Counted from the first letter of the stretch, positions 27,618 through 38,321 are shown. The stretch is DNA of 64,000 bases from Mesorhizobium sp. 1M-11 (GCF_001303895.1 NZ_LJSD01000058.1:1-64000), one strand, 5' to 3'. The notes: generated by a model not told the origin, from the letters alone. A program made the numbers and translations.

Positions 27618-28193
27618 TTAATCGTTTTGGATGGCGATCAGGAAAACGACCGCGTGCGGCTGCGGCCGGAGCCGGAACGTCTGTCCCGCCTCGTCGAGCC
27701 ACAACGTATCACGAGCATTAAGCGCAACTGTCGGCGATTCGCCGATCTGAATGCCGCCCTCATGGCAGAACACAAGCGTAGCGGTCGCTTCGGCGATGAA
27801 ATCAAGTGGCTCGGAGAGCGATACGCGGCGCACGGTATGGCGCGCGCGGGCACGGCGGGTCATCACATTGAGATCGGTGATGGGCCCCGCCGCCAAAGTT
27901 GCCTCGGTCTCGGCGTCCGCGGGAAAGAACAAGGGCTCACTGGCCCGTGTCAGGTCTACAGAATCATAACCAGCGATAGAGAGCCGCATGCCTTCGCCTT
28001 CAAGGATCGAAAGCGTGCGGTCGATGCCAGCGAAGACGGAAAATGGCCCTCCAGCCTCGACCCGCGCCATCGAGATGCGCCAGTCGAAGTCATCCAGCCC
28101 AGCGCCCGCCGGCGAGACAACGATCTCGGTCGTCGTCCCGCCACCGTTCTTCCACGGCATGGAGCGATAGTCGCTGGCGCGAAGGATGCGCAT
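27618..28193 (-). CDS. hutD: HutD family protein
   Basis: A 191-residue bicupin starting MRILRASDYRSMPWKNGGG, the family hallmark, followed by 'TTTEIVVSPAGAGLDDFDWR' and 'DLNVMTRRARARHTV'. HutD occurs in hut operons; in Pseudomonas it is proposed to bind formylglutamate and set an upper limit on hut activity. ATG 28193 lies 4 bp after the hutU stop, so it is the last gene of the leftward hutIHGUD operon. Longer frames overlapping hutU were not accepted. Confidence 0.9.
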   Translation of the reverse strand: MRILRASDYRSMPWKNGGGTTTEIVVSPAGAGLDDFDWRISMARVEAGGPFSVFAGIDRTLSILEGEGMRLSIAGYDSVDLTRASEPLFFPADAETEATLAAGPITDLNVMTRRARARHTVRRVSLSEPLDFIAEATATLVFCHEGGIQIGESPTVALNARDTLWLDEAGQTFRLRPQPHAVVFLIAIQND

Positions 28194-28197
28194 CGGC

Positions 28198-29874
28198 TTA
28201 GCCGAGAATGCCCGGCAGGTTGAGCTGATGCTCCTTTGCGCAGTCGATGGCGATGTCGTAGCCGGCGTCGGCATGACGCATGACGCCAGTTGCCGGGTCG
28301 TTCCACAACACACGCTCGAGACGGCGCGCTGCATCCTCGGTACCGTCGCAGACGATGACCATTCCGGAATGCTGCGAGAAGCCCATGCCGACGCCGCCGC
28401 CATGGTGCAGCGACACCCAGGTCGCACCCGAGGCCGTGTTGAGCAGCGCGTTGAGCAGCGGCCAGTCGGACACAGCGTCCGACCCATCCTTCATCGCTTC
28501 CGTTTCGCGGTTTGGCGAAGCGACCGAACCGGAATCGAGATGGTCGCGACCGATGACGACGGGCGCCTTCAGTTCTCCCCTGGCAACCATTTCGTTGAAC
28601 GCCAGGCCGAGGCGGTGGCGATCGCCGAGGCCGACCCAGCAGATGCGTGCCGGCAATCCCTGGAACTTGATGCGCTTCTGCGCCATGTCGAGCCAATTGT
28701 GCAGGTGCTTGTTGTCAGGCAGCAACTCCTTCACTTTGGCATCGGTCTTGTAGATGTCTTCCGGGTCGCCCGAAAGTGCCGCCCAACGGAACGGACCGAT
28801 GCCGCGGCAGAACAGCGGGCGGATATAGGCCGGGACGAAGCCGGGGAAATCGAAGGCGTTCTCGACACCCTCTTCCAGTGCCATCTGGCGAATGTTGTTG
28901 CCGTAGTCGACGGTCGGGATGCCCATCTTGTGGAAGTCGAGCATCGCCTTGACGTGAACTGCCATCGACTTCTTCGCTTCCTTGGCGACGGTCTTGGGAT
29001 CGCGCTCGCGCTTCTCTTCCCATTCTGCAACCGTCCAGCCCTGCGGCAGGTAACCGTTGACCGGGTCGTGGGCAGAAGTCTGGTCGGTGACCGCGTCCGG
29101 CTTCACGCCACGGCGAACCAGTTCCGGGAAGATGTCGGCAGCATTGCCAAGCAACGCAACCGATATTGCCTTCTTTTCCTTGCCGGCCTTGTCAAGAATG
29201 GCCAGCGCATCGTCGAGATCCTTGGCCTGCACGTCGACATAGCCGGTCTTCAGGCGCATTTCGATGCGCGAAGCCTGGCATTCGACAGCAAGGCAGGATG
29301 CTCCCGCCATCGTCGCGGCCAGGGGTTGAGCACCACCCATGCCGCCCAGGCCAGCGGTCAGGATCCATCTGCCGGAGAGATCGCCATTGTAATGCTGCCG
29401 GCCCAACTCGACAAAGGTCTCGTAGGTACCCTGAACGATGCCCTGCGAGCCGATATAGATCCAGGAGCCGGCCGTCATCTGGCCGTACATCATGAGGCCC
29501 TTTTTATCGAGGGCGTTGAAATGATCCCAGGTTGCCCAATGCGGCACAAGGTTGGAGTTGGCGAGCAGGACGCGCGGCGCATCCTTGTGCGTCTTGAAGA
29601 CGCCGACCGGCTTGCCCGACTGCACCAGCAACGTTTCGTCGGCTTCCAGATTGCGCAGCGCACCGACGATACGGTCGAAGCTCTGCCAGTCGCGCGCGGC
29701 ACGGCCGATGCCACCATAGACCACCAGCTCACCCGGCTTTTCGGCGACGATCGGGTCGAGATTGTTCATCAGCATGCGCAGTGGCGCTTCGGTGAGCCAG
29801 CTCTTGGCGGTCAGCTCGGTGCCGGTGGCGGCGCGGATGGTGCGGGAATTGTCGATACGGGTGTGTTGGGTCAT
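28198..29874 (-). CDS. hutU: Urocanate hydratase
   Basis: A 558-residue urocanase, full length for the family. The NAD-binding '[19 protein letters not shown]' is near residue 180, and the conserved Cys of '[18 protein letters not shown]' lies near residue 360-365 in the active site. It converts urocanate to imidazolonepropionate, the second step of histidine breakdown, in the cytoplasm. It follows hutG by 19 bp and precedes hutD by 4 bp, all leftward. Confidence 0.97.
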   Translation of the reverse strand: MTQHTRIDNSRTIRAATGTELTAKSWLTEAPLRMLMNNLDPIVAEKPGELVVYGGIGRAARDWQSFDRIVGALRNLEADETLLVQSGKPVGVFKTHKDAPRVLLANSNLVPHWATWDHFNALDKKGLMMYGQMTAGSWIYIGSQGIVQGTYETFVELGRQHYNGDLSGRWILTAGLGGMGGAQPLAATMAGASCLAVECQASRIEMRLKTGYVDVQAKDLDDALAILDKAGKEKKAISVALLGNAADIFPELVRRGVKPDAVTDQTSAHDPVNGYLPQGWTVAEWEEKRERDPKTVAKEAKKSMAVHVKAMLDFHKMGIPTVDYGNNIRQMALEEGVENAFDFPGFVPAYIRPLFCRGIGPFRWAALSGDPEDIYKTDAKVKELLPDNKHLHNWLDMAQKRIKFQGLPARICWVGLGDRHRLGLAFNEMVARGELKAPVVIGRDHLDSGSVASPNRETEAMKDGSDAVSDWPLLNALLNTASGATWVSLHHGGGVGMGFSQHSGMVIVCDGTEDAARRLERVLWNDPATGVMRHADAGYDIAIDCAKEHQLNLPGILG

Positions 29875-29893
29875 GCGAATGTTCCCTCGAAAA

Positions 29894-30712
29894 TCAGGCC
29901 TTCGCCCAGTTGAGTGCGGTCGTCAGGATTTCGGTCAGCGTCTTGCGCATCGGCGCGGCAAAGTCGGGATCGTAGCGGCTCGGCCAATTCGCCTGATCGA
30001 CCTTGCCCTCCGGCTCCAGCATGTAGCCTCGGCACGAAAGCTCCATCTGCAAGGCGTGGACGCCATCTTCCGGCCGACCGTGATGACGGGTGATCCAGCC
30101 GCCCTTGAAGCGGCCATTGAGCACCCAAGGTCTTCCTGTCGCGGCCATGATGTCCGCGATTTGCCTTTCAAGGACAGGATCCGTGCTCTTGCCGGAATTG
30201 GTACCGAGGTTGAACAGCGGCAGCTTGCCTTCGAACAGCCGGGGAATGACCGAGCGGATCGAATGGCAGTCATAGAGCACGATCTTGCCGTGCAGGCCGC
30301 GCAGCCTCGATATCTCGGCGTCGAGCGCGGCGTGATACGGCTCGAAATAGCTTTTCCGGCGATCGGCGACAGCATCGGCGTCGGGCTCCTGACCTGCCTT
30401 GTACAGCGGCTCGCCATCAAAAGTCGTCGTCGGGCAAAGCTCGGTCGTCGCTTGTCCCGGATACAACGAAACACCCGACGGATCACGGTTCACGTCGATG
30501 ACGGAACGCGAGATGCCTGTGCGCACCACGGTCGCACCGAGATCGGTTGCGAAATCATAGAGCTTCTCGATCCACCAATCGGCGTCGCGACGGGCCAGCC
30601 AGGGCGAAACGAAACGATCGTCGAGCCCGGCCAGGTCGATACCGGTGTGCGGGATACTGACCAGTAGCGGCGCCTCGCCGCGCTGGACGTCGAGCCATGA
30701 AGATTGGGTCAC
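29894..30712 (-). CDS. hutG: N-formylglutamate amidohydrolase
   Basis: A 272-residue N-formylglutamate deformylase with '[11 protein letters not shown]' near the start, '[13 protein letters not shown]' and '[10 protein letters not shown]' carrying probable metal ligands, and a late '[10 protein letters not shown]'. It releases formate and glutamate from formylglutamate, the last step of the HutF branch. Its GTG start overlaps the hutH stop by four bases (GTGA at 30709-30712), which implies coupled translation. Confidence 0.92.
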   Translation of the reverse strand: MTQSSWLDVQRGEAPLLVSIPHTGIDLAGLDDRFVSPWLARRDADWWIEKLYDFATDLGATVVRTGISRSVIDVNRDPSGVSLYPGQATTELCPTTTFDGEPLYKAGQEPDADAVADRRKSYFEPYHAALDAEISRLRGLHGKIVLYDCHSIRSVIPRLFEGKLPLFNLGTNSGKSTDPVLERQIADIMAATGRPWVLNGRFKGGWITRHHGRPEDGVHALQMELSCRGYMLEPEGKVDQANWPSRYDPDFAAPMRKTLTEILTTALNWAKA

Positions 30713-32253
30713 GCGGCGGCTCCACTGACGGCCGGAAGCGTGACTGCTCCAGCAGCCTTCGCGAGCGCGCCTTCACGCACCAGGGCAATCGCCTTTTCCA
30801 TGTCGGGATGGAAATGACGGTCGTCATCGAGGTACGGCACCTGCGCCCGCAGCACCTTGCGCACAGCCTCGAGTGGCTGGCTGGACGCAAGCGGCTGATG
30901 GAAGTCGCAACCCTGCGCCGCCGCGAGCAGTTCGATGCCGATGACGGCGGTGGCGTTCTCGATCATGCCGATAAGCCGACGCGCACCATGGGCGGCCATC
31001 GAGACATGGTCTTCCTGGTTGGCAGAAGTCGGAATGGAATCGACTGATGCGGGATAGGCCTTCTGCTTGTTTTCCGAAACAAGCGCTGCTGCCGTCACCT
31101 GCGGGATCATAAAGCCCGAATTGAGCCCCGGCTTTGGCGTGAGGAAGGCTGGCATGCCCGACAGTGCGGGATCGACCAACATGGCGATGCGTCGTTCCGA
31201 CAGCGAGCCGATCTCGCAGACTGCGAGCGCGATCATGTCGGCGGCGAATGCCACCGGTTCTGCATGGAAGTTGCCACCCGACAGTGCTGTATCGTCCTCG
31301 GCGAAGATCAACGGATTGTCGGTGACGCCGTTGGCTTCGGTCTCGAGCGTGTCGGCTGCCTTGCGCAGCACGTCCAGCGCCGCACCCATCACCTGCGGCT
31401 GGCAGCGCAGGCAGTAAGGGTCCTGAACGCGTTCGTCGCCGACACGATGGGATTCACGGATAGCGCTGCCGACCATCAGGTTGCGCAGCGCATCGGCCGT
31501 TTCGATCTGGCCGCGATGTTTGCGCAGAAGATGGATGCGCGGATCGAACGGTGCATCGGAGCCCTTGGCGGCGTCGGTCGACAAGGCACCGGCGACCAAC
31601 GCCGACTGATAAAGCACTTCGGCTTCGAACAGGCCGGCCAATGCATAGGCGGTCGAGAATTGTGTGCCGTTGAGCAGCGCCAGACCTTCCTTGGCGCCCA
31701 GCGTCACCGGCTCCAGCCCGTGCGACGCAAAAGCGACCCTGGCCGGCACCCGGCCGTGCGGGGTGAAGCATTCGCCGACGCCGATCATAACCGCCGTCAT
31801 ATGCGAAAGCGGGGCAAGATCGCCGGACGCACCGACCGAACCCTGGGCAGGCACGACCGGAATGACGTCGTTTGCCAGCATCTTCTGCAGAAGATCGATG
31901 GTTTGCTGCCGGACGCCCGAAGCCCCCTGTGCCAGGCTTGCCATCTTGAGCGCCATCATCAGGCGTGCCACCGCAACCGGCATCGGCTCGCCGACACCGG
32001 CGGCGTGCGAAAGCACGATGTTGCGCTGGAGCGTTTCGAGATCGGCTGCAGGAATGCGCACGCTGGCGAGCTTGCCGAAACCGGTGTTGATGCCGTAGAC
32101 CGGCTCACCCTTGGCGACGATGCGCTCAACCGCCTTGGCGCTGGCTTCGATTGCCGCCTTGCAGGCGGGATCGAGCGTCGGGATGGCGCCGCGATAGATG
32201 GCGCGCCAGTCGGCCAGCGTGGCGTTGCCAGGCTTCAATACGAGTTCTGTCAT
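30709..32253 (-). CDS. hutH: Histidine ammonia-lyase
   Basis: A 514-residue HAL. The Ala142-Ser143-Gly144 triad in '[14 protein letters not shown]' cyclises to the MIO electrophile, and the active-site '[10 protein letters not shown]' is near residue 53. It removes ammonia from L-histidine to give urocanate. ATG 32253 has GGAGGGG upstream and overlaps the hutI stop (ATGA, 32250-32253). Longer upstream frames would read through hutI and were rejected. Confidence 0.97.
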   Translation of the reverse strand: MTELVLKPGNATLADWRAIYRGAIPTLDPACKAAIEASAKAVERIVAKGEPVYGINTGFGKLASVRIPAADLETLQRNIVLSHAAGVGEPMPVAVARLMMALKMASLAQGASGVRQQTIDLLQKMLANDVIPVVPAQGSVGASGDLAPLSHMTAVMIGVGECFTPHGRVPARVAFASHGLEPVTLGAKEGLALLNGTQFSTAYALAGLFEAEVLYQSALVAGALSTDAAKGSDAPFDPRIHLLRKHRGQIETADALRNLMVGSAIRESHRVGDERVQDPYCLRCQPQVMGAALDVLRKAADTLETEANGVTDNPLIFAEDDTALSGGNFHAEPVAFAADMIALAVCEIGSLSERRIAMLVDPALSGMPAFLTPKPGLNSGFMIPQVTAAALVSENKQKAYPASVDSIPTSANQEDHVSMAAHGARRLIGMIENATAVIGIELLAAAQGCDFHQPLASSQPLEAVRKVLRAQVPYLDDDRHFHPDMEKAIALVREGALAKAAGAVTLPAVSGAAA

Positions 32254-33482
32254 TGTCCCCTCCAGATACGGGCATGGAGCGGATTGAAGCCCATGCGATA
32301 AACGAGTTCTGCCGGCCGCTCGATGTCCCAGATGGCAAGGTCGGCCCATTTCCCGGTTTCCAGCGTCCCGGTCTCGCCAAGCAGGCCGAGCGCGCGCGCT
32401 GCTTCGCGTGTCGTGCCGGCTATGCACTCCTGCACGGTCATGGCGAACAGCGTCGCGGCCATGTTCATGGTCAACAGCAACGAAGTCAGCGGCGATGTGC
32501 CGGGATTGTTGTCGGTGGCCACCGCCATCTTCACGCCATGCTGGCGAAACAGCGCGATCGGCGGCTTTCTGGTCTCACGGATGAAATAGTAGGCGCCGGG
32601 CAGGATACCGGCGACGGTCCCCGCCTTGGCCATCGCTACGGCACCGGCTTCATCGGTATATTCGAGATGATCGGTCGACAACGCGCCATAGCCTGCTGCC
32701 AACGCGGCACCATTCAGATTGGAGAGCTGGTCGGCGTGGAGTTTCACCGGCAGGCCGGCGGCCTTCGCCGCATCGAAGACGCGGGCGATCTGCTCTGGCG
32801 AGAAAGCAATGCCTTCGCAGAAACCGTCAACGGCATCGGCCAGCCCTTCAGCGGCGATCGCTGGTAGCATCGCCTTCGCCACAAGGTCGATATAGGCGTC
32901 CTTGTCGCCATTGGCTTCAGGAGGCAAGGCATGAGCGCCGAGGAATGTCGTGCGAACGGTCACCGGGCGCTCGACGCCAAGGCGGCGGGCCGCCTTCAAG
33001 GACTTTTTCTCATTGTCGAGATCGAGCCCATAGCCGGATTTCACCTCGACCGTGGTGACGCCTTCAGCCATCAGGGCATCGAGACGCGGCAGCGTCTGGG
33101 CAACAAGCTCATCCTCGCTCGCTGCGCGCAGCGCTTTGACCGAGGAGACGATACCACCGCCGGCGCGGGCCACCTCTTCATAGGTAGCACCGGCCAACCG
33201 CATCTCGAACTCGTTGGCACGATTGCCAGCATGGATGAGATGTGTGTGGCAGTCGATCAGGCCGGGTGTGATCCAGCGCCCTTCACAGTCGATGATCTCG
33301 GCCCCGGCCGGAACCGCCGGCATGTCCTTCTCGGAGCCGGCATAGACGATACGACCACCGCCCGCCATGATGGCGCCATGCTCGACTTCACCAAGACCGG
33401 CGGCATTCTCGGACAGCGTCGCCAGGCGCGCATTGCGCCAGACACGGCTTGCCCCTACCCGGCCATTCTCCTCCTCAGCCAT
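32250..33482 (-). CDS. hutI: Imidazolonepropionase
   Basis: A 410-residue amidohydrolase with the metal-binding HxH of '[14 protein letters not shown]' near residue 75, the 'VKSGYGLDL' segment, and the late metal Asp in '[12 protein letters not shown]'. It opens the imidazolone ring to N-formimino-L-glutamate. ATG 33482 is the first gene after the divergent promoter region and heads the leftward operon. Upstream in-frame codons to 33545 would cover the operator palindrome, so the shorter start is taken. Confidence 0.96.
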   Translation of the reverse strand: MAEEENGRVGASRVWRNARLATLSENAAGLGEVEHGAIMAGGGRIVYAGSEKDMPAVPAGAEIIDCEGRWITPGLIDCHTHLIHAGNRANEFEMRLAGATYEEVARAGGGIVSSVKALRAASEDELVAQTLPRLDALMAEGVTTVEVKSGYGLDLDNEKKSLKAARRLGVERPVTVRTTFLGAHALPPEANGDKDAYIDLVAKAMLPAIAAEGLADAVDGFCEGIAFSPEQIARVFDAAKAAGLPVKLHADQLSNLNGAALAAGYGALSTDHLEYTDEAGAVAMAKAGTVAGILPGAYYFIRETRKPPIALFRQHGVKMAVATDNNPGTSPLTSLLLTMNMAATLFAMTVQECIAGTTREAARALGLLGETGTLETGKWADLAIWDIERPAELVYRMGFNPLHARIWRGQ

Positions 33483-33511
33483 AGTCTTTTTCCACTTCAC
33501 TCCGTCGAAAT

Positions 33512-33525
33512 TATGTATATACATA
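33512..33525. promoter_or_regulatory. Candidate HutC operator between hutI and hutF
   Basis: TATGTATATACATA is a perfect 14-bp palindrome in the 101-bp gap between divergent hutI and hutF. It resembles the GTATxTAC core of HutC sites known from Pseudomonas, and hutC itself is the second gene of the rightward operon. HutC bound here would block both operons until urocanate is present. Confidence 0.65.
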
Positions 33526-33583
33526 TTAGGGCGCGACGCAAGCATTATTGTCGCGCAGGTTACGGCAAGCGGAGGACGAAGGC

Positions 33584-34939
33584 GTGACGGCGATCTTTGC
33601 GGAACAGGCTTTTCTGAGCGGCGGCTGGCGCAAGAATGTGCGCCTCGTGGTTTCCGAGGGCGCTTTGATTACCATCGAAGCCGACGCCGTGATTCAAGCC
33701 GGCGACGAGCGGCACGCCATCGTTGTTCCCGGGATGCCGAACCTGCACAGCCACGCCTTCCAGCGCGGCATGGCTGGCCTTGCCGAAACGCGCGGTCCGG
33801 GTGCCGATTCATTCTGGAGCTGGCGCGAGGTGATGTATCGCTTCGCGCTGTCGATGACGCCTGACGATGTCGAGGCGGTCGCCGCCCAGCTCTATGTCGA
33901 GATGGTGGAGGCAGGCTTTTCGCGGGTCGGCGAGTTCCATTATCTGCATCACGATCGCGACGGCAGCCCTTACGCCAACATCGCCGAAATGGCCGAGCGC
34001 ATCGCGGCAGCGGCCAAGGCAACCGGCATCGGGCTCACGCTGCTGCCGGTCTTCTATGCGCATTCGGGTTTCGGCGGCAGTGCCCCGAACGAGGGACAGC
34101 GCCGTTTTATCAATGATCTGAGCAGCTTTTCCAAGCTTCTCGAAAAATCGAAGGAAGCAGTAAGGGGACTTGATCGTGCAGTCGTCGGCGTCGCGCCGCA
34201 CAGCTTGCGCGCGGCCACACCGGAAGAGTTGTCGGTTGTCGCCAAGATGGAACCACGAGCGCCGATCCACATCCATATCTCCGAACAGGTCAAGGAAGTT
34301 GAGGATTGCGTTGCGTGGTCGGGCAAGCGCCCCGTCGAATGGCTGCTCGAAAACCAGGCCGTCGACAGTCGCTGGTGCCTGATCCACGCCACCCACATGA
34401 CGGATGACGAGACAACCACCATGGCAAAGTCCGGCGCGATTGCCGGTCTGTGCCCGATCACCGAGGCGAATCTAGGGGATGGCACCTTTTCTGCGCCTTT
34501 GTTCTCAAGTCACGGTGGCCGCTATGGGGTCGGTTCCGATTCGAACGTGCTGATCGGGGTTGGAGACGAATTGCGCCAGCTCGAATATTCCCAGCGCATT
34601 TTCCACCGTGCCCGCAATGTGCTGGCAGCGCCCGGCCAATCCAACGGCGAAAATCTGTTCGCACAGGCCCTGATCGGCGGAAACGTGGCTCTCGGCGCTG
34701 CAACAACTGGTCTTGAAACCGGCGCACCGGCCGATTTCGTTTCGCTCGATGCCAACCATCCTTCGTTGGCCGGCAAATCCGGCAATGCGATCCTCGACAC
34801 CTGGATCTTCGCAGGTGCCACGCGCATCGACTGTGCATGGGTGCATGGTCGGAAGCTGGTCGAGAACGGTCGGCATTTCGCACGCGAGGCCATTGCCGAA
34901 CGCTTCCGGAATGTGATGATGCGGTTGTCGGCTGACTAA
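33584..34939 (+). CDS. hutF: Formimidoylglutamate deiminase
   Basis: A 451-residue amidohydrolase. Metal-binding motifs are HSH in '[14 protein letters not shown]', the His pair in 'IHIHISEQ', the later 'IHATHM', and Asp in '[11 protein letters not shown]'. It converts formiminoglutamate to formylglutamate, which HutG then cleaves, so this organism uses the five-step route rather than direct formiminoglutamate hydrolysis. GTG 33584 is chosen because GGAGG stands 8 nt upstream and the N-terminus then matches the family. Confidence 0.94.
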   Translation: MTAIFAEQAFLSGGWRKNVRLVVSEGALITIEADAVIQAGDERHAIVVPGMPNLHSHAFQRGMAGLAETRGPGADSFWSWREVMYRFALSMTPDDVEAVAAQLYVEMVEAGFSRVGEFHYLHHDRDGSPYANIAEMAERIAAAAKATGIGLTLLPVFYAHSGFGGSAPNEGQRRFINDLSSFSKLLEKSKEAVRGLDRAVVGVAPHSLRAATPEELSVVAKMEPRAPIHIHISEQVKEVEDCVAWSGKRPVEWLLENQAVDSRWCLIHATHMTDDETTTMAKSGAIAGLCPITEANLGDGTFSAPLFSSHGGRYGVGSDSNVLIGVGDELRQLEYSQRIFHRARNVLAAPGQSNGENLFAQALIGGNVALGAATTGLETGAPADFVSLDANHPSLAGKSGNAILDTWIFAGATRIDCAWVHGRKLVENGRHFAREAIAERFRNVMMRLSAD

Positions 34940-34977
34940 ATGCCGCGGGGATTCGAAGAGCGGGGAACGACAGGCTG

Positions 34978-35703
34978 ATGACCATGACAGCGGAACCGGG
35001 ATCCCTGCATCAGCGCATCCTGTCCGACATCAGCGAGAAGATCCTGTCCGGCGTCTGGGCACCCGGCCACCGCATTCCCTTCGAGCACGAATTGACCGCC
35101 GAGTACAATTGCTCGCGCATGACGGTGAACAAGGCGCTGTCGCAACTTGCCAAGGCGGGCCTGATCGAGCGGCGCCGGCGTTCCGGCAGTTTCGTGCGCC
35201 GGCCGCATTCGCAGGCTGCGATCCTTGAGATCCACGATATTCGTACCGAGGTGGAGGCGACCGGCCTGCCCTATCACTTCGAGCGCGTCTCGCGCCACAA
35301 ACGTCGCTCCAGCGCAGAGGACCGTGAACTACTCGGCCTTGATGCGACGGGATCGGTGCTGGCGGTGGAATGCAGGCACTTCGCCGGAAAACGGCCATTC
35401 TGCCAGGAAAAGCGGCTCATCAACCTGAGCGCCGTTCCGGAGGCCGAGGAGGAGGAATTCCTGGAGATCAGCCCGAATCCCTGGTTGGTCGGGCATGTGC
35501 CCTGGAATGCGGCCGAGCACCGCATCCGCGCCATGGCGGCCGATGAGGATGTTGCCTCGGCGCTCGATATCGGGGTCGGTTCGCCTTGCCTTGTCGTGGA
35601 GCGACGAACCTGGAATGCTGAACGCCCGGTCACGCAGGTGCGCTTCGTCTATGCTGCAGAAAGCCACGAGCTGGTCGCGCGTTTTGCGCCGTCGCAGGGT
35701 TGA
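34978..35703 (+). CDS. hutC: Histidine utilisation repressor HutC (GntR family)
   Basis: A 241-residue GntR/HutC regulator: N-terminal winged helix (residues 10-75, with 'FEHELTAEYNCSRMTVNKAL') and a C-terminal UTRA effector domain ending in 'ERRTWNAERPVTQVRFVY'. HutC proteins bind urocanate and release hut promoters. It lies 38 bp after hutF and probably shares its transcript, so it controls its own synthesis. It is convergent with the GNAT gene with only 3 bp between the stops. Confidence 0.93.
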   Translation: MTMTAEPGSLHQRILSDISEKILSGVWAPGHRIPFEHELTAEYNCSRMTVNKALSQLAKAGLIERRRRSGSFVRRPHSQAAILEIHDIRTEVEATGLPYHFERVSRHKRRSSAEDRELLGLDATGSVLAVECRHFAGKRPFCQEKRLINLSAVPEAEEEEFLEISPNPWLVGHVPWNAAEHRIRAMAADEDVASALDIGVGSPCLVVERRTWNAERPVTQVRFVYAAESHELVARFAPSQG

Positions 35704-35706
35704 GCG

Positions 35707-36165
35707 TCAGCTCTCCAACCTGACCTGCTGCTGCCACAGATAGAGGATGTCGGGCTCGCGTTCTTCATTGTCGCGACCGTCTGTCTCCTGGATGGCCGTG
35801 AAGCCATGCTTCTCATAGAAGTGGCGCGCGGCCATGTTTTTCTGGAACGTCCAAAGCTGCAATGTCGGCCAGGCCGCCTTCGCCACACCGAGCAGTGCCG
35901 CACCGACGCCTCGCTTCTGATGGCCCGGCAGCACATAGAGCTGATCCACCCATCCTTCCCGGAAAGCGATGAAGCCGACGATTTCACCGTCGACGGCGCC
36001 CCAGATCTCGCAGTTGGCATAGACATGATTTTCGAAGAAACGCCGGTCCTCTTGTGGCGTGTGGATTCCCGCCAGCCACGGCAGCCGTTCGTCAAACGCC
36101 TGCCGCAAAACGACAGCGACACGAGCCATGTCTTGCAAACCCAGCCGGCACAGGGAAACGGTCAT
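35707..36165 (-). CDS. GNAT-family N-acetyltransferase
   Basis: A 152-residue GCN5-type acetyltransferase. The acetyl-CoA motif 'QLYVLPGHQKRGVGAALL' (Q/RxxGxG/A form) is near residues 75-92, and the final 'ARHFYEKHGFTAIQET' is the typical motif B. The acceptor molecule cannot be inferred. It is a single gene between convergent hutC and a hairpin that terminates the helicase gene upstream. Confidence 0.85.
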   Translation of the reverse strand: MTVSLCRLGLQDMARVAVVLRQAFDERLPWLAGIHTPQEDRRFFENHVYANCEIWGAVDGEIVGFIAFREGWVDQLYVLPGHQKRGVGAALLGVAKAAWPTLQLWTFQKNMAARHFYEKHGFTAIQETDGRDNEEREPDILYLWQQQVRLES

Positions 36166-36212
36166 GGATTAGACGGTGCCTGGCAATGGAGTGGGGCCGG
36201 GACAATAAGAGA

Positions 36213-36242
36213 ATGGGGCCGGTCCCAGCCGGACGGCCCCAT
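36213..36242 (-). terminator. Terminator after the DEAD-box helicase
   Basis: ATGGGGCC and GGCCCCAT pair as an 8-bp outer stem, and GTCC/GGAC form an inner stem. It begins 9 bp beyond the helicase stop on the minus strand and is followed by TCTCTTATT, a plausible release run. Confidence 0.6.
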
Positions 36243-36251
36243 TTCTGTTGG

Positions 36252-37793
36252 TCACGCAGCGCGCGCCGCAGGCTTACGGTTGAAGCGGCGCTTGTTGCGG
36301 AATGGCTTGCCGCCCTCGGGCTTGCGCTCGCCATGCGGCTTGTCACCAAACGGGCGGTCGCCGCCCTTGGGCTTGCCATGGAAATGCCGCTCGCCGCTGG
36401 GCTTGCCTTTGAACGGACGGTCCCCACCCTGGCTGCGTTCGCCCTGAGCGTTGGGTTCACCATCCGACTTGCCGGAGAACGGACGTCCGCCCTGCGGCTT
36501 GCCGCCAAAACGCTTCTTGCCGAAGCCGTCATTGCGCGCCCTGCCGTCACGGCGCTGTCCGCGGTCTTCACGCGCGCCATCGTTTGCCGGGGCAAAATTA
36601 CGCTCACCCTGCGGACGCGGTTCACGGGCCGGATCAGGCTGGCCGAGATGGTCGGCGAGCACCGGCAGCTTCATGCGGATGATGCGTTCGACCTGGCGCA
36701 GCTTGCCGTTCTCGGACGGATCGACCAGCGTGATGGCAATGCCGTCGCGGCCGTTGCGGCCGGTGCGACCAATGCGGTGGACATAGCTTTCGGCTTCGTC
36801 CGGCAGGTCGAAGTTGACGACATGGCTGATGCCTGGCACGTCGATGCCGCGTGCAGCGATGTCGGTAGCGACCAGAATGCGCACCGAGCCGTCGCGGAAA
36901 CCGTTCAACGCCTTCTGGCGGGCATTCTGGCTCTTGTTGCCATGGATGACGGCGGCTTCGAAACCGTCGCGCTCAAGATCCTTGGTAACGCGGTCGGCGC
37001 CGTGCTTGGTGCGCGCGAACACGATGACCGAGCTCATGGCGTCGTCGGCCAGCATGTCGGACAGAACCTTGCGCTTCTGCTTGGTGCGGGCGAGCACGAC
37101 GCTCTGAACGATCTCGGCGGCAGTAGTGCCTTGCGGCGCGACTTCCACGCGCACCGGCTCGCGCAGCAGGCTCTGCGTCAGCTGTTCGATCTCAGCCGGC
37201 ATGGTGGCCGAGAACAGCGCAGTCTGCCTGGCAGGATGCGTGGCCTTGGCGATACGCTTGACGTCGTTGATGAAGCCCATGTCGAGCATGCGGTCGGCTT
37301 CGTCGAGCACCAGCCAGGTGGTCTCCGACAGGATGACGTCCTTCTCGCGCACAAGATCCATCAGGCGGCCGGGCGTCGCGATCAGGAAATCCACGCCAGG
37401 ACCGATCTTCTTGACCTGGCTGAAGCGCGAAACGCCGCCCAGAACCAGCGCCGTGGAGATATGCGCGCCCTTGGCGAGGACCTTGATCGTCTCCTCGATC
37501 TGGACAGCCAGTTCGCGGGTCGGCGCCAGGATCAGGGCGCGTGCTGTCTTCGGTCGGCGTTTGGTGCCGAGGGCGATGATCTTGGACAGGATAGGCAGCG
37601 CGAAAGCGGCCGTCTTGCCGGAACCGGTCTGGGCAATGCCCAGGATGTCGCGGCCGGCCAGCTGTGCGGGAATGGCCTGCTCCTGGATAGGCTTCGGCTC
37701 CGTGAAGCCTGCCGTGTTGGTGGCTTTCAGGAGTTGGCCGGAAATTCCGAGTTTGGCGAAGCCGTTCAGCTCCGCATTGATTTCAGTAGTCAA
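36252..37793 (-). CDS. DEAD-box ATP-dependent RNA helicase (RhlE-like)
   Basis: A 513-residue helicase with all core motifs: Q motif 'FTEPKPIQEQAIP', Walker A 'AQTGSGKTAAF', DEAD in 'VLDEADRMLDMGF', SAT in 'ALFSATMP', and motif VI 'YVHRIGRTGRNG'. The last 130 residues are a basic, disordered tail with repeated (G)KPxGxRPF/HF units, common in RhlE-type helicases and thought to aid RNA binding. It probably acts in cold adaptation or ribosome assembly. A 550-bp gap upstream leaves room for a long leader. Confidence 0.9.
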   Translation of the reverse strand: MTTEINAELNGFAKLGISGQLLKATNTAGFTEPKPIQEQAIPAQLAGRDILGIAQTGSGKTAAFALPILSKIIALGTKRRPKTARALILAPTRELAVQIEETIKVLAKGAHISTALVLGGVSRFSQVKKIGPGVDFLIATPGRLMDLVREKDVILSETTWLVLDEADRMLDMGFINDVKRIAKATHPARQTALFSATMPAEIEQLTQSLLREPVRVEVAPQGTTAAEIVQSVVLARTKQKRKVLSDMLADDAMSSVIVFARTKHGADRVTKDLERDGFEAAVIHGNKSQNARQKALNGFRDGSVRILVATDIAARGIDVPGISHVVNFDLPDEAESYVHRIGRTGRNGRDGIAITLVDPSENGKLRQVERIIRMKLPVLADHLGQPDPAREPRPQGERNFAPANDGAREDRGQRRDGRARNDGFGKKRFGGKPQGGRPFSGKSDGEPNAQGERSQGGDRPFKGKPSGERHFHGKPKGGDRPFGDKPHGERKPEGGKPFRNKRRFNRKPAARAA

Positions 37794-38072
37794 AATAATC
37801 TTCTTTCATGCGGCGTTGCCGCAAACAGCGATGGCGGCGGGGCGCAACCCGCCGTCAAAAACAGGAATGGGACGACAAGGCGGGCGGGCAAAAAAGCCCG
37901 CTCGGCTGCGCTGTCGTGCCCGCCGGCCTCTTGCCGCGGGACTTACACCGCCTTGCCCGAAGCAAGGGGAACAGACGCAACCAGTCTCAATCAGGGAGAA
38001 AGCCGGAAAAGACCCGGCCCGAGCGCCTATGGGCCGCATATGGAGGAGTTCGCAGAGAAATGCAAGAGCATC

Positions 38073-38089
38073 ATGCTGCAATGCAGCAT
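38073..38089. promoter_or_regulatory. Candidate PhaR/AniA site upstream of pccB
   Basis: ATGCTGCA-A-TGCAGCAT is a perfect 17-bp palindrome containing CTGC-N3-GCAG, the form reported for the PHB regulator PhaR/AniA in alphaproteobacteria. It lies about 255 bp before the pccB start, so a direct effect on pccB would need an upstream promoter. Confidence 0.4.
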
Positions 38090-38219
38090 CGCGGCATTAC
38101 CCGACCTGCTGATGCCAGTTGCCGATGGTTCGCGATCGAAGGAGCGAAAGGCGGGTTTGCATCATGAAACCAAAGCCCTGCTTGCGCTCCCCGCCCCGCG
38201 CCGATACCAAAAGCGGACC

Positions 38220-38321
38220 AGCGCATCGGCCCGAAAATCGGAATCGATCTTCGGAAAGCACGATGCGCAGTTTCTAAGGGCTGGAGCGCCCTTTGCGTCC
38301 GAACGGATGCGCGGCGCTCTA
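38220..38321 (+). repeat. Palindromic intergenic repeat, family B copy 1
   Basis: Starts AGCGCATCGGCCCGAAAATC, continues through AGCACGATGCGCAG and ends GATGCGCGGCGCTCTAA; the second copy is inverted at 13540-13638. A stem forms between CCGAAAATCGG and CGATCTTCGG. It immediately precedes the ribosome site region of pccB. Confidence 0.7.

Noticed and set aside
27618-28487. HutD extended upstream to 28487
   Set aside because: The extension overlaps hutU in a different frame; HutD homology begins at 28193.
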